Assembly (NCBI GenBank): GCA_029250885.1
Contig: JAQXEK010000001.1
Location: 244,190 to 308,189, forward strand
Source of the DNA: Planctomycetota bacterium
Lineage (GTDB): Bacteria; Planctomycetota; UBA1135; GCA-002686595
Reading direction: 5' to 3'
Length of the DNA stretch: 64,000 bases
Shown: in pieces, positions 1 through 9,292 of the stretch
Layout: each line of letters starts with the position of its first letter
Position numbering within the stretch: position 1 is the first letter of the stretch
Notes under the pieces: model-generated
The model's database searches: none
What the model was told of the DNA's origin: nothing
What the model saw: the letters and a program-made list of their open reading frames with translations, nothing else
Position numbers and translations under genes: made by a program

Positions 1-1
1 G

Positions 2-2596
2 CGCCCGGGACGAACGCTCTTCTCTGTTTTTGGCGTAGCTCTGGGCATCGCCATCGTGATCGCCATCTACACCGTGGACTACAACACAGTGCTGAGCATC
101 GGCCAACAACGCACGGGTAAACAGCAGGACTGGGCCGCTGACTTAGAGGTACAACCTGTGGACAGCCTGGGGGACCCGAACGAGGCCCTTGCCGGTATCG
201 AAGGTGTGCAGCGCACCACAGCGGTCTTCAAGTCTTCGGTCGAAGTTTACGGTCAAGGTACGGCGGGAGCATCGGATGAGACCGCTCGTCAAAAGGTTAC
301 AGTCATCTCTCTCGAGGCCGAGCGTGCTCCCTCGATGGGGCTCTATGTTCTAGAGCGAGGCCAGTCCATGCGTACCGGCGAGCGTGACGTCTTGATTGGA
401 CGCTCGATCGCGGAGAAGCTCGGGCTTGACGTTGGCGATACCATGATGATTGCCAAGCCCCGACGTGCTCCGCGTAAGGATTGCATCGACGGAGAGCTTG
501 TCGCCGTAAAGACCCGCGGCGCGGCCACGGTAGGGGATCCCTTCGTGGTGAGCGGGATTCTTTCCTACATGGACCTTGGTCGAACATCTGGCGGCGCCAT
601 TTGCATCATTGATTTTGTGTCCGGATCGGAGCTGTTTAAGGAGCAGTTTGTACGTCCGAGCTATTGGGTCGAGCGTGATCCAGATGTGGATTTAGAGTCT
701 CTGCGTGCGGGTCTCGGTCAAAGTTTCTCCTACAACGTCAGAGAGGGAAGCGTCGTGGGCCAGCAGTCCGACGAGCGGGCATTCCGCAATGGTGTTCGCT
801 TGGCAGGCCTAATGGCCCTAGCCCTCGGGCTCTTTGTCATCTTTCACACTCTTTCCATGTCCCTTGTGGAGCGGGTCCGCGAGGTTGGAGTTCTCTCTGC
901 CCTTGGGGCGACTCGACCCCAAATTCTACGGGTCTTTTTTGGCGAGGCGATAGTGATCTCCGTACTTGCTGGCATCGTGGGCCTGTCGGGCGGACTCCTG
1001 CTGGCATGGCAGATGCTTGAACATTCGATCTCATCCCTCGGCATTACGGATGTGGTCCGCGGTAGATTCGAGGTGCCCTGGGCCGAGTCCTTAGGCCTGT
1101 CCGGCCTTGGCATGGGCATCGCCCTCTTGGGGTCCGTTTTTCCCATGCTGCGAGCTAAAGATTCCGAGACGGTTCGGGCCTTGCGTGGTGAGGACTTGGA
1201 GGTTCGTGGCCAGACCCATCGCGGTTTTCATTTCTTTCTTGCTGTCTTGCTCTTCGCCGTCTTGCCCGTGGTGTTCTTCACCTTGGTCCCCCTAGTTGGC
1301 GAGGGAGGAAAGGAGCTCCTTAGCGTCGTCTTCCTTGGCATTGCCGTCATGTCCCTGTTGATCTGTACTCCCTTGGTTGTCCCCGGGTTTATGGCCATCT
1401 TGGCCAAGTTGATCTCTATCCCCTTGGTGCGGCTATCTCCATTCTCTGGATTGCTGGCGGCTCGGTCGATCGGTAGAAATCCAACTCGAATTGCGGCCTC
1501 GGTTGCGGCAATCGCTTTGGTTACGGCGGCGTTCGTGGGCCTCCGGGGCTTGACCAGCAGCCTCTATTACGAGACGAAGGACTGGGCTTCGGAATCTGTG
1601 GAGAAGAAGATTTGGATCTCTGGCTTATTAGACACGGAGTGGCGCCCTATTGCGGAAGCGCTGCGCCAGGAGTTCGACGTGCTGGGCGTGGAGCCTAACG
1701 CGACTCGGATCCAGGCTCCCTTTCGCATTGTCGGCATTCCGTTGGAGGAGGCTGGGAACTACGGCCCCCTAGCCGACGACAAGTTACTGATGAGCGATTT
1801 TGCCGGGATGAATGGAATCTTGGTTACGTCGCGGGTCGCAAGCCAGCGCGGGCTGAAGGTCAACGACGTTGTGCCCATTGCGACCCCGAGCCAGGGTGTG
1901 AAGAGCTTCCGGGTCTTGGCGATCACAGACGCCTATGGGTACTTTGCTGATCCCCACGAGCGAGCTTACGGGGTGATTGCCGACAAGCACATGGCGAGCC
2001 TTTTCTGCCTAGATACGGACACAGCCACGGGTTTGGCTGTACGCCTGAAGAGTTCAGATGATCTCGACAAGACAATGGTGGGAATAGCCAAGGTGACCCG
2101 AGCCTTTTTCGGCGAGAGCTCGCCGCAAGCTAGCGCGCTTGACTTCTCTTCGGGGAGTGACATCCGGCGCCACGAGCTACACGATATTACGCGGGACTTC
2201 ATCGTCTTTGACCTAGTGATCTTTTTGACGCTGCTGATCGCTGGAACAGGTGTACTTAATGGCCAACTTCTCTCGGCAATGGAGCGTGTAAAGGAGCTCG
2301 GCGTGTTGCGCGCCCTAGGGGCCAGTGGCAAGCAGATCCGCAACTCGGTACTGCTTGAGTCCGTGGTCATTGGTGCCGCGGGAAGCGTGATCGGTGTTTT
2401 GATCGGCTTCGGTTTGGTGTTCATCTTGGTTGACGCCCTTAAGATCCTCTCGGGGCTTGATCTGCCCAGGCCCGGCATCGAATTTACTTATCTGCTTGCG
2501 GCAATCGGTTCGTTCCTTGTGACGATTGTGGCGGGCCTCTACCCGATCTGGCGTATGAACCGAATGGATCCAGTCAAGGCGGTTCGCACCGGCTAG
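2..2596 (+). CDS. ABC transporter permease, FtsX/MacB type (5' end outside window)
   Basis: The reading frame is already open at base 2 and starts inside a membrane helix (FSVFGVALGIAIVIAI), so the true start lies before the window. The 864 residues seen carry the duplicated FtsX layout: a first helix, a large extracytoplasmic domain to about residue 265, an FtsX helix bundle (about 265-385, with the typical ERVREVGVLSALGAT loop), two more helices, a second extracytoplasmic domain, and a final FtsX bundle with ERVKELGVLRALGAS. This is the two-FtsX organisation of large LolC/E- or macrolide-exporter-like permeases, which act with a separate ATPase and usually move lipids, lipoproteins or peptides from the outer face of the inner membrane. 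The ATPase is not in view and may precede it. A second system of this type lies at 58.5-63 kb. Confidence 0.9.
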   Translation, partial: RPGRTLFSVFGVALGIAIVIAIYTVDYNTVLSIGQQRTGKQQDWAADLEVQPVDSLGDPNEALAGIEGVQRTTAVFKSSVEVYGQGTAGASDETARQKVTVISLEAERAPSMGLYVLERGQSMRTGERDVLIGRSIAEKLGLDVGDTMMIAKPRRAPRKDCIDGELVAVKTRGAATVGDPFVVSGILSYMDLGRTSGGAICIIDFVSGSELFKEQFVRPSYWVERDPDVDLESLRAGLGQSFSYNVREGSVVGQQSDERAFRNGVRLAGLMALALGLFVIFHTLSMSLVERVREVGVLSALGATRPQILRVFFGEAIVISVLAGIVGLSGGLLLAWQMLEHSISSLGITDVVRGRFEVPWAESLGLSGLGMGIALLGSVFPMLRAKDSETVRALRGEDLEVRGQTHRGFHFFLAVLLFAVLPVVFFTLVPLVGEGGKELLSVVFLGIAVMSLLICTPLVVPGFMAILAKLISIPLVRLSPFSGLLAARSIGRNPTRIAASVAAIALVTAAFVGLRGLTSSLYYETKDWASESVEKKIWISGLLDTEWRPIAEALRQEFDVLGVEPNATRIQAPFRIVGIPLEEAGNYGPLADDKLLMSDFAGMNGILVTSRVASQRGLKVNDVVPIATPSQGVKSFRVLAITDAYGYFADPHERAYGVIADKHMASLFCLDTDTATGLAVRLKSSDDLDKTMVGIAKVTRAFFGESSPQASALDFSSGSDIRRHELHDITRDFIVFDLVIFLTLLIAGTGVLNGQLLSAMERVKELGVLRALGASGKQIRNSVLLESVVIGAAGSVIGVLIGFGLVFILVDALKILSGLDLPRPGIEFTYLLAAIGSFLVTIVAGLYPIWRMNRMDPVKAVRTG

Positions 2597-2710
2597 CCCC
2601 AATGCAAATGGGTCGCACGACCGTTACTGTCGCCTCAGTGGGGGTGGCGTATCTTTGGATCCTTCCCACATAGTGCTGCCGCCCCGGCGCAGCATGAAAG
2701 CGGAACGAGT

Positions 2711-4222
2711 TTAGGTGCGAACCAGGCCGTCGCTAAGTCCCTTCGCTTCCAAGTCAAAGAGCAGGTGGTCGCGCAGGGACTCCGCAAGGTCCCGCTGCAT
2801 GTACTCCACATTAATCTTGTGCCCAACCTTCCCCGCTCCCGCGGTGTCGATAGAGAGGCTTGCCATTTGGTACCGCCGATCAAAGGGCGAGCTTGAGATT
2901 GAGACAGACTGTACTCGGCCTGAAAGTGCCACGCCAATCGTTCGGGTGAGAACGCCCGTCCGCATGAGCACACCAAAGGGCTCGCTTGCCCAGGCTGTAA
3001 CTTGATGCTGCTTGTGGGCATGGGTAAGTGCAATCAGTACCAGGATAGGTAGGCCAATGGCCAGCACCTGAGCGCCCCAGCTGGAGTAGAAGATAGCGGG
3101 CAAGATGGCGATTAAGAGGCACTCGCGTATCGCGCGAAAAAGCCTGCGCCTCCCCGCCTTTGGGCCAAGACCCTGCCAAGCGACGGACTCTAGATTAATG
3201 TTTGGATCGATGGATCGGAGTAGCCCCGGCACGAGTCCATTCTCCACTACAGGCATCAACCAACGTTGGGTGTGGTTTCCGCTCTTGGCTTCGCCTTTGC
3301 CGCCGGCAGTCTCGATTTGGATGCTGGAGCGCTTGAGTAAGCGCAGCAGGAGGTTGGACTTTATGGAGACGAACTGAACCCGCCCTAGGGGGATCGTTGT
3401 GGTGTGGCGCGTCAGTAGTCCACATTGGGTTCTAAACTCACCACGTGAGCGCTCTAGGGTAAAGTCGTGGAGCCCGATGAAGGTTGAGACGAGAGAGATA
3501 AAGAGGATCGCCACACCTACGGCAAAGACAGAGGCTACGCCAATGAAGAAATTCTGAAGCACGCCAGCGCCAAGACCAAGGGCGGACAGGATGCTGGCGG
3601 GGGAGATCATCTCAAAGAGCCCGAGTTGGCCCCCGATTCCCACACCCACTCCGAGAATCGCTAGCCCACGAAATGGGTTGAGGCCGAGTAGCGCGAGCTC
3701 CGTAGCGGGCAGGTGGAAAGCGAAGCTGTCCCCGGCGGGCACATTGGCATTTTGGCCCCTGGCGGGATCTATGCTTGGCTTAGGGGTGCCATCGAAGACG
3801 ATCTCCCGCAGGCGGTCTCGAGCGCTGATCGAGAGAACCCTCAGCTTGGCTTCGGGCTCCGTATTGCCGGCCGTCTCCACGCGAACCTCGGCTACGTGCA
3901 GCATCCGGTGGAGGAAGTTCTGGGTCGAGTCGATGCTTTGAATCCGCTCGAGGGGCACATGCCGTACGTTTTTAAAGATGACGCCTTCATGCACGACTAG
4001 CTCGCCGTCGGCAATGAGATAGCGAAGGTTGAAGTAGCGCCAAGACTCGAAGATCATCAAGGGAATCACTGCGTAGACCGCGTAGACCTCCCAAGATTCT
4101 GACTTTTTCGACAGGAAAAACATCAGGGCTAATGGCCAAATGAATTGGCGCAAGTGCCGCAGCAGGCTGAAGAGTAGGGAGCTCGGGTGAAGGCGCTGCT
4201 CCTTGAGGTCGCGCTCACTCAT
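2711..4222 (-). CDS. Membrane protein with three bacterial PH (bPH2) domains, YdbT-like
   Basis: A 503-residue membrane protein with three copies of the bPH2 module. Each copy has the hallmark of a hydrophobic hairpin followed by a PH-like strand set: LRYLIADGELVVHEGVIF..., FTLERSRGEFRTQCGLL..., and VTAWASEPFGVLMRTGVL.... Family knowledge: YdbT-type proteins are paired with a smaller one-domain partner (YdbS), and their molecular role is poorly defined. The ATG chosen (4222) overlaps the stop of the upstream partner gene by eight bases (ATGAGTGA), which implies translational coupling. A start 57 bases further up would lie inside the partner gene and adds a basic, low-complexity tail. It is the last gene of a minus-strand operon with two SPFH proteins. 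Confidence 0.85.
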   Translation of the reverse strand: MSERDLKEQRLHPSSLLFSLLRHLRQFIWPLALMFFLSKKSESWEVYAVYAVIPLMIFESWRYFNLRYLIADGELVVHEGVIFKNVRHVPLERIQSIDSTQNFLHRMLHVAEVRVETAGNTEPEAKLRVLSISARDRLREIVFDGTPKPSIDPARGQNANVPAGDSFAFHLPATELALLGLNPFRGLAILGVGVGIGGQLGLFEMISPASILSALGLGAGVLQNFFIGVASVFAVGVAILFISLVSTFIGLHDFTLERSRGEFRTQCGLLTRHTTTIPLGRVQFVSIKSNLLLRLLKRSSIQIETAGGKGEAKSGNHTQRWLMPVVENGLVPGLLRSIDPNINLESVAWQGLGPKAGRRRLFRAIRECLLIAILPAIFYSSWGAQVLAIGLPILVLIALTHAHKQHQVTAWASEPFGVLMRTGVLTRTIGVALSGRVQSVSISSSPFDRRYQMASLSIDTAGAGKVGHKINVEYMQRDLAESLRDHLLFDLEAKGLSDGLVRT

Positions 4223-4958
4223 CCGGGGCGGGCTCCGATGGCTGCTCGATGGTGGCTTCAGGCGCAGGATGGGCAACATGCGCGATATCGGCAGGTCCCG
4301 AGCTTAGGTCCAAGTTCGATGTGCTGTGCGTGGGACCCTTGAGAATCAAGAAGTCGCGTACTGCAATGGCGTCGTCGTAAAGCAGGCCGCTAAGGTCGAC
4401 CTGGGCTTGGTCAGAGCCTGCAGTATGGACGGACAGGGTTGCGATGCCAAAGCGCCGCTGCAGAGGGCCCTGCCCCACATCAGTGTGCTGAACACGTGCC
4501 CTTGGGACACTGGTTGTGGTCCGCCAAATTACGCCTTGGGTCAAGTGTATGCCTAGCTCGGAGAAGCTCCAGGATTTGTGCCTGTGGGATAGTTGGGGCC
4601 ACCAGAACGCGCGCAACGCAAAGAATAAGAGCAAAAGTCCCAGGGGCAGGTATGGGGCCCAACTGTAGCCAGGGGGGAGCTCCCCAAATGCGTCGACCAG
4701 AATGGCGATTGTGCACAAGAGTGCGCTGATGATACCTCCAGAGATCAGGGCGCTGTAGCGGTCGACTTGCACATGGGCAGGTGGGAAGGAGCGGATACTG
4801 CCATCGGCCAGTACGTTACCAGGGCAGGGCGAGTCCGAAGGTGTTCTGTCCCCGTCTACAGCCATGCCTTCGACACCGTCCAGAGCGGACGCAGTCGAAG
4901 GCTTTGGCTGTAGCTGGGGAGGCTCGTGGCCGTTTTGGGCACTATTCTCCGGATCCAA
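4215..4958 (-). CDS. PH domain-containing membrane protein, YdbS-like
   Basis: A 247-residue protein with a polar, proline-rich N-terminus (about 70 residues), two adjacent membrane helices (about 70-115) and one bPH2 domain (about 125-190, SELGIHLTQGVIWRTTTSVPRARVQHTDVGQGPLQ...). The motif in which arginines follow a 'vPraRvQhtd' strand is characteristic of YdbS-type bPH2 proteins. The C-terminal 45 residues are acidic and probably disordered. The start overlaps the stop of the upstream SPFH gene by 17 bases and its own stop overlaps the YdbT-like gene, so the three are almost certainly co-translated. An internal ATG at residue 32 is a possible alternative start. Function is unknown beyond the family's suspected role at the membrane. 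Confidence 0.82.
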   Translation of the reverse strand: MDPENSAQNGHEPPQLQPKPSTASALDGVEGMAVDGDRTPSDSPCPGNVLADGSIRSFPPAHVQVDRYSALISGGIISALLCTIAILVDAFGELPPGYSWAPYLPLGLLLLFFALRAFWWPQLSHRHKSWSFSELGIHLTQGVIWRTTTSVPRARVQHTDVGQGPLQRRFGIATLSVHTAGSDQAQVDLSGLLYDDAIAVRDFLILKGPTHSTSNLDLSSGPADIAHVAHPAPEATIEQPSEPAPDE

Positions 4959-6006
4959 TTAAGAGCTCCACAAGTCCATCGAGGTCTAGAACCGTCGGCA
5001 CGTTGGGGTCGTTAGAATTAAGGGTCACCGTTGTTATGTTCAGGTTCTCGGCGGCCTGCTGAGCTAGGAAAATGGCTCCACCTTGGGTGTCTAGCGCCTT
5101 GTTGCGCAACTCGTTGCGAAGGGCTTCCGCCCGGTCGGTTGCTAGGTTGCCCTCGGCAATCATCGTCTCGTAATCGGCCAAGGCCTCGGAACGATTGCGC
5201 TGGGAGTACAGGTCCGCATCACCATAGATTTTGGCAATGGCCACTTCGTTGTCTGACTTCTTGACTTGAAGTTGCTTGTCCCAAGTACCTCGCAGCTCTT
5301 TTTCTGCAGCCTCAATCTCTTTTTCCATCGAGCCTGTCGTGAGTAGCTCGGCCTCGACTTTCTGCTGGGCTGTGGCTAAGAGCTTCTTCTGGTGCGTGAG
5401 CTGCTTGTCCTGCAGACGCTGTTCGTACCCCTTGGGGAAGCTGACAGCTCGGAGCAAGATGACCTCAGGCACCACATGCAGGGACGCAAGGGCCTTGGTT
5501 AGCTCGGGCAGGGTCGCCTCGGCGCGAGCTAGCCTAGTCTCCGTGGAGTAGAAATCCTCAGAGGTTAGCTCAGCGAGTTGCTCTAGGAGGACACTCTCTA
5601 CCGTGGAGATGACTCGATCTCGATAGACGGAGCGTAGGCCTTCACTGACCATTAGGTGTGCCTCTCCCTCTTTGATTCGGTAGGTCAAGGTGGCATCAAT
5701 ACTTGCCATGTTGCCGTCCCGAGTACGAATCTCCAGAGACGGACGCTCTTGGCTAGAGTTACCTGTGCCGTGGCTGTCCGCAAAGGTCAAAAAGTGCGTG
5801 CGGCGATCGAGCAGGTACCACTTATGGATGCCTGTAATTCCCAAGTGATATCCCGTGGAGTAGTCCTCCTCTACGACACCGCCACCCCATTGGTTTTGCT
5901 TGACCCCGACGTGGGTGGGGGGGACATTCTCCATGAGCAGAGCCGAGGCAATCATGGTGACGAGTAGCAAGCCAAAGAGGCTTCCGATAATTTTGACTAG
6001 CTTCAT
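4942..6006 (-). CDS. SPFH/band 7 (prohibitin-like) membrane protein, second of pair
   Basis: A 354-residue protein with an N-terminal signal-anchor (about 4-26), followed by an SPFH domain starting at NVPPTHVGVKQNQWGGG and a long charged coiled coil (about 190-320, rich in Lys, Glu, Gln and Ala). SPFH proteins form oligomeric rings or cages on membranes and regulate proteases or membrane microdomains (HflK/HflC, flotillin, prohibitin). This one is shorter than HflK and has no recognisable protease partner nearby. It starts two bases after the stop of the preceding SPFH gene (TAA TC ATG), so the two probably form a hetero-oligomer, as HflK and HflC do. Downstream are two PH-domain membrane proteins in the same operon. 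Confidence 0.88.
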   Translation of the reverse strand: MKLVKIIGSLFGLLLVTMIASALLMENVPPTHVGVKQNQWGGGVVEEDYSTGYHLGITGIHKWYLLDRRTHFLTFADSHGTGNSSQERPSLEIRTRDGNMASIDATLTYRIKEGEAHLMVSEGLRSVYRDRVISTVESVLLEQLAELTSEDFYSTETRLARAEATLPELTKALASLHVVPEVILLRAVSFPKGYEQRLQDKQLTHQKKLLATAQQKVEAELLTTGSMEKEIEAAEKELRGTWDKQLQVKKSDNEVAIAKIYGDADLYSQRNRSEALADYETMIAEGNLATDRAEALRNELRNKALDTQGGAIFLAQQAAENLNITTVTLNSNDPNVPTVLDLDGLVELLIGSGE

Positions 6007-6008
6007 GA

Positions 6009-7187
6009 TTAGTTGTCCTCCGTCAGAGTCGCTTCGTCGATCATTGATCCCAACTTGCTATTCAATTGGACGTGCTCGAGGCGTTGGGGCTCGGGGTCGC
6101 GGCTGTAGGGGAGAAAGGTGAACGAGATACCTGCGAGCTTCGCGATGAGAGCTTCTCGGACCACAACCTGGCCCCGCTGTTCAAGGGCCTCGGCCTTGGC
6201 CGTGAGGCCCTCGGCCTCCTTCGTGTACTTCGCTTCAAGACCGCGGGCAAATGCCAGCCGCTCAGCAAGGAAGGCCTGGCCTTCGAGCTTGCGCTCGATG
6301 GAGAATGCGTCGGCACTACGCTGGACTCGGATCGCCTCTTGTTCGGCCGTGAGCAGCTGCTTGCGGAGGTCGCCCAGCAGGCTAGCCATCTCGATCTCCT
6401 TTTCTTTGAGTACGGCCGCAAGGCTGCGCTTCTTCTCCTCGACGAGCTGCTCTTCCCGTGCCTTGAGTCGCTCGACCTCTTGGTCGGCCTCCTTCCGGTC
6501 TTCGATCGCCTTCTCGTATTGCGCATCAAATTTGGGCTTGGGCGTGATGACCTTGGTGACCCGAAGCCCATGGGGCTGAAGGATCTCGTTAAGTCGGTTC
6601 TTGCTGGCGATAGCCGCAATCCCGTACTGGCTCGGATCGGCTGCCTCCACGGCAGAGTAACGGCCAAACTCGTCCCTCAAGATGGAGCGCGCATAGGCCT
6701 TGATCCAGTTTTTCTTAAAGCCATCCTCAGAGCCGGAGTCCTCCAAGAGAAGGTCCGCAGTACTGGGGATGATCTCGTAAAGGATCGTGAGTTCCTCGAA
6801 GTAGAAATTCGAGCCATCATTTGCTCGTACCGTTAGGCGCGGAACGTGGTTGTTGTCCACGAAGCGATCGCCCATCATTTTAAATTCCTGGCTGGTCCTA
6901 TCGAACAAGAAGATCTCCTGAAGCGCCGGCATGTAGACCTTAATCCCAGGGGTCTCGATGACCTCTTTGTCGCCGCCCATGTAGTTAACTAGGACTGCGA
7001 TCTGGTGGTCGGCGATGGTTGTGATGCCAAGGCGACCCGTAAAAAAGGCCAGGCCTGTGGCGATCAAGAAGAATAAGCCCAAGATTGCCAGGGCATTCTT
7101 CTTGGTTTCGCTGGTCTTGCGGCTAGAGCGATCGCCATCTGCTGGCGGCCAAGAGTCGGGAGCGTCGGGTTTTCGAGGGGTGTTCAT
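6009..7187 (-). CDS. SPFH/band 7 (prohibitin-like) membrane protein, first of pair
   Basis: A 392-residue protein with a cytosolic N-terminal stretch rich in Pro, Asp and Ser (1-28), one membrane helix (about 31-50), an SPFH domain opening with TTIADHQIAVLVNYMGGDKEV, and a C-terminal heptad-rich segment (about 220-345) typical of band-7 stalks. It is the first gene of an operon with a second SPFH protein and two PH-domain proteins. The 107 bases upstream (7188-7294) separate it from the cytochrome gene and should hold the operon's promoter, although I see no convincing -35/-10 pair. The long uninterrupted opposite-strand reading frame over 6066-6836 is a composition shadow of its coiled coil. 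Confidence 0.88.
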   Translation of the reverse strand: MNTPRKPDAPDSWPPADGDRSSRKTSETKKNALAILGLFFLIATGLAFFTGRLGITTIADHQIAVLVNYMGGDKEVIETPGIKVYMPALQEIFLFDRTSQEFKMMGDRFVDNNHVPRLTVRANDGSNFYFEELTILYEIIPSTADLLLEDSGSEDGFKKNWIKAYARSILRDEFGRYSAVEAADPSQYGIAAIASKNRLNEILQPHGLRVTKVITPKPKFDAQYEKAIEDRKEADQEVERLKAREEQLVEEKKRSLAAVLKEKEIEMASLLGDLRKQLLTAEQEAIRVQRSADAFSIERKLEGQAFLAERLAFARGLEAKYTKEAEGLTAKAEALEQRGQVVVREALIAKLAGISFTFLPYSRDPEPQRLEHVQLNSKLGSMIDEATLTEDN

Positions 7188-7294
7188 CGTGTTGTGGGGG
7201 TAGGGGAGATTGTCGCCGTTGCCTTCGTTAAATGTTGCATACCCAGGAGCTTGGTAATTCTTCTAAAGAAAATTTATGGGACCTTGGGGGGGGC

Positions 7295-9133
7295 CTATTG
7301 AGGATCAATTTGGGGGCTAAGTTGAGCAGCCAGGGCAAGCCAACGGGCCTGTTGCTGTGGCTGCCCTTGGTCACCGTGAAGCTTGGCCAAGGCTAGGGCA
7401 AGCTCGGAACTAGGCTCGATCTGGAATGCGTGCCCGAGATCATCGATCGCACCTTCCCAGTTCCCCAATCCCAGCTTGATTAGTGCTCGGTTCCGCCATG
7501 CACCATCAGCCTGGGGATGCTGCTCGATTGCCCGGTTTAGGACTTCCAGCCCCTCATCCGTCTCTCCCAGCTCTCCAAGCAAGAGCCCCAAGTTGACCGC
7601 GCTGGGACCAAGCTGCGGGTCCAACTTGAGGGCCTGCCGATAGGAGTTTACCGCGTCCGTCTTGCGGTTGAACTGGGTGAGCAGGCTACCCCGTACGTGG
7701 TGATACATCGGGAGTGCATGACTTGTCGGGCCTGGGGCAGTATCCAGCAGATCGGCGGCCCTTTGGAGGTGCCCGCCCGCGGCGTAAGCCATTAGCCAGA
7801 GCCCTGGATCGTCTAGGTGATCGGGCGCCGTAACCCCGGGCCATTGAAAGCGCTTCCAGTCACCGGCCGCGGATTCGGGGAAGCGAAGGCTGTGAGGGGG
7901 AGTAGGCGGGAGAGCATCCGAGGTGTCTTTGCGAATAAAGTGGTCGTGGATTTGTACCTCGGCCACATCGAAGACGCCAACCTTGGGCATGTGGCAAGTG
8001 ACGCAGTCACCGCCTGACTCTTGTAGTTTGGCGGGCGTCAAATCAGCTCGGCCAAGATGCACATCCTGGGAGCCGTGGCACTTTGTACATGCACTGCGCA
8101 CGAGTTGCCGCTCCCGGGGCTCTTGCATCGACCTGTGGGGGTCGTGGCAGGAGGAGCAGGTCATCTCGCTCTGCAGGAAGCAAGCACTCATGGAGAGACG
8201 CTCGACTTGGCTGACGAAGCCAACCTCGGGACCCGGCTGAGCTGCCACAAAAACTGCCCGCTGCTCGAGTAGGTCGCCACCCGGTTGGGGTGGCCCTAGT
8301 TCTCTTCCGCTGAGAACAATTCGCGCATCCCCTTGGAGGTGGCAGGCAGCACAGATGGAGAGCTGCTGGTACCGAGTGAGATCATTAATCGACTGCATGG
8401 GGTCAGGCCCATCAGGACTACTGTCGCTCTCATTCCAAGTAACGTGCGCCTGACCTTGCCCGTGGCATGCCGCGCAGGAGATGCCCCGGGGCTGCCAAGT
8501 TTGGGAGTTGGGGGTGAGATTGAGAGGGAATGCCCTAGGGGGAAGAGCGTCCGTGTGGCAGCCGAGACACTCGTTAGTAATCGGAAAGGAGAGCCGCCCT
8601 CCATGGCTCATGGCTGCATGGGGAGCCAGTACGGTCTTGCGCCCTTCTTCCGTGGCTAAGACCTCGATCGGTGCGAACCAGGTCTTGCTTCCGTGGGCTA
8701 CGGCTAGGGATCGGTCCAGCTCGCCGGATCCGATGCCGAAAAGGACCTCGTACCCCATAGCGAACCCTGGGTCGCCTGCGTGCGTCTCCCCAAGAACGAA
8801 GGCCTTCCCGTCAGGCGACTTGGCAAAATGGTAGCGGTAGCCTTGCTCTCCATCGCTAACTAAACCCAAGCCACGGAGCTCGTCAGCTTGCCCGGTCTGG
8901 CTGACGACCTCTGGACGCACCACACCAAGGGTGCGTGCCATTCCTGTGGCAGACCAGCTCTCGACGATAGGCTCGTGGCAGTCGGCGCATTGCTCGGCTC
9001 CGGCTCGTTGACTCGGGGCAGTCCAGTGGGGTGCCAGAGCAACCTCTGCCTCCTCGGGCAGGGGGGCAGAATCGCCAGAGCATCCAGCCAGCAGAGTGGC
9101 TGCCATGGCCATGAGGGAGCGCAGGATAGTCAT
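7295..9133 (-). CDS. Seven-haem cytochrome c lipoprotein with TPR repeats
   Basis: A 612-residue exported protein. The ATG at 9133 gives a clean lipoprotein signal ending in LLAGC (lipid-attached Cys18). An upstream start nine codons earlier would spoil this. Seven CXXCH haem-binding motifs are visible, in order CADCH, CLGCH, CAACH, CAACH, CSSCH, CTKCH and CVTCH, spread over the first two thirds. The last 180 residues are TPR repeats (for example NSYRQALKLDPQLGPSAVNLGLLL and EVLNRAIEQHPQADGAWRNRA). The fusion of a multihaem electron carrier (NrfA/NapC-like motif spacing but not those families) to TPRs is recurrent in Planctomycetota and Acidobacteria. The TPR part probably docks a partner. 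No distinct catalytic haem motif such as CXXCK is seen, so electron transfer is the safest call. The promoter should lie in 9134-9292, shared with uup. Confidence 0.9.
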   Translation of the reverse strand: MTILRSLMAMAATLLAGCSGDSAPLPEEAEVALAPHWTAPSQRAGAEQCADCHEPIVESWSATGMARTLGVVRPEVVSQTGQADELRGLGLVSDGEQGYRYHFAKSPDGKAFVLGETHAGDPGFAMGYEVLFGIGSGELDRSLAVAHGSKTWFAPIEVLATEEGRKTVLAPHAAMSHGGRLSFPITNECLGCHTDALPPRAFPLNLTPNSQTWQPRGISCAACHGQGQAHVTWNESDSSPDGPDPMQSINDLTRYQQLSICAACHLQGDARIVLSGRELGPPQPGGDLLEQRAVFVAAQPGPEVGFVSQVERLSMSACFLQSEMTCSSCHDPHRSMQEPRERQLVRSACTKCHGSQDVHLGRADLTPAKLQESGGDCVTCHMPKVGVFDVAEVQIHDHFIRKDTSDALPPTPPHSLRFPESAAGDWKRFQWPGVTAPDHLDDPGLWLMAYAAGGHLQRAADLLDTAPGPTSHALPMYHHVRGSLLTQFNRKTDAVNSYRQALKLDPQLGPSAVNLGLLLGELGETDEGLEVLNRAIEQHPQADGAWRNRALIKLGLGNWEGAIDDLGHAFQIEPSSELALALAKLHGDQGQPQQQARWLALAAQLSPQIDPQ

Positions 9134-9292
9134 CGCCCAAGTCTCGCATAATTGGCTCACATAATCTCGCCCTGATTCCCCCTCCCGGTCTACGCGTCCT
9201 CGATCATTTTCCTTCCCCTCCCCGGCAAGACCCCGGTTGCCTGTTATTCTCTTGCCGCTCTGTAACGATCTCTCTTCTTCCCGTCCCTTCTA

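Noticed and set aside
6066..6836. Long plus-strand frame (256 codons) opposite the first SPFH gene
   Set aside because: Antisense to a clear coiled-coil coding region; its Leu/Arg-rich composition is the mirror of Lys/Glu/Gln codons.
7281..7294. Run of eight Gs as a possible phase-variable tract
   Set aside because: It lies just after the cytochrome gene and not in a clear promoter or reading frame; a single short tract is weak evidence.
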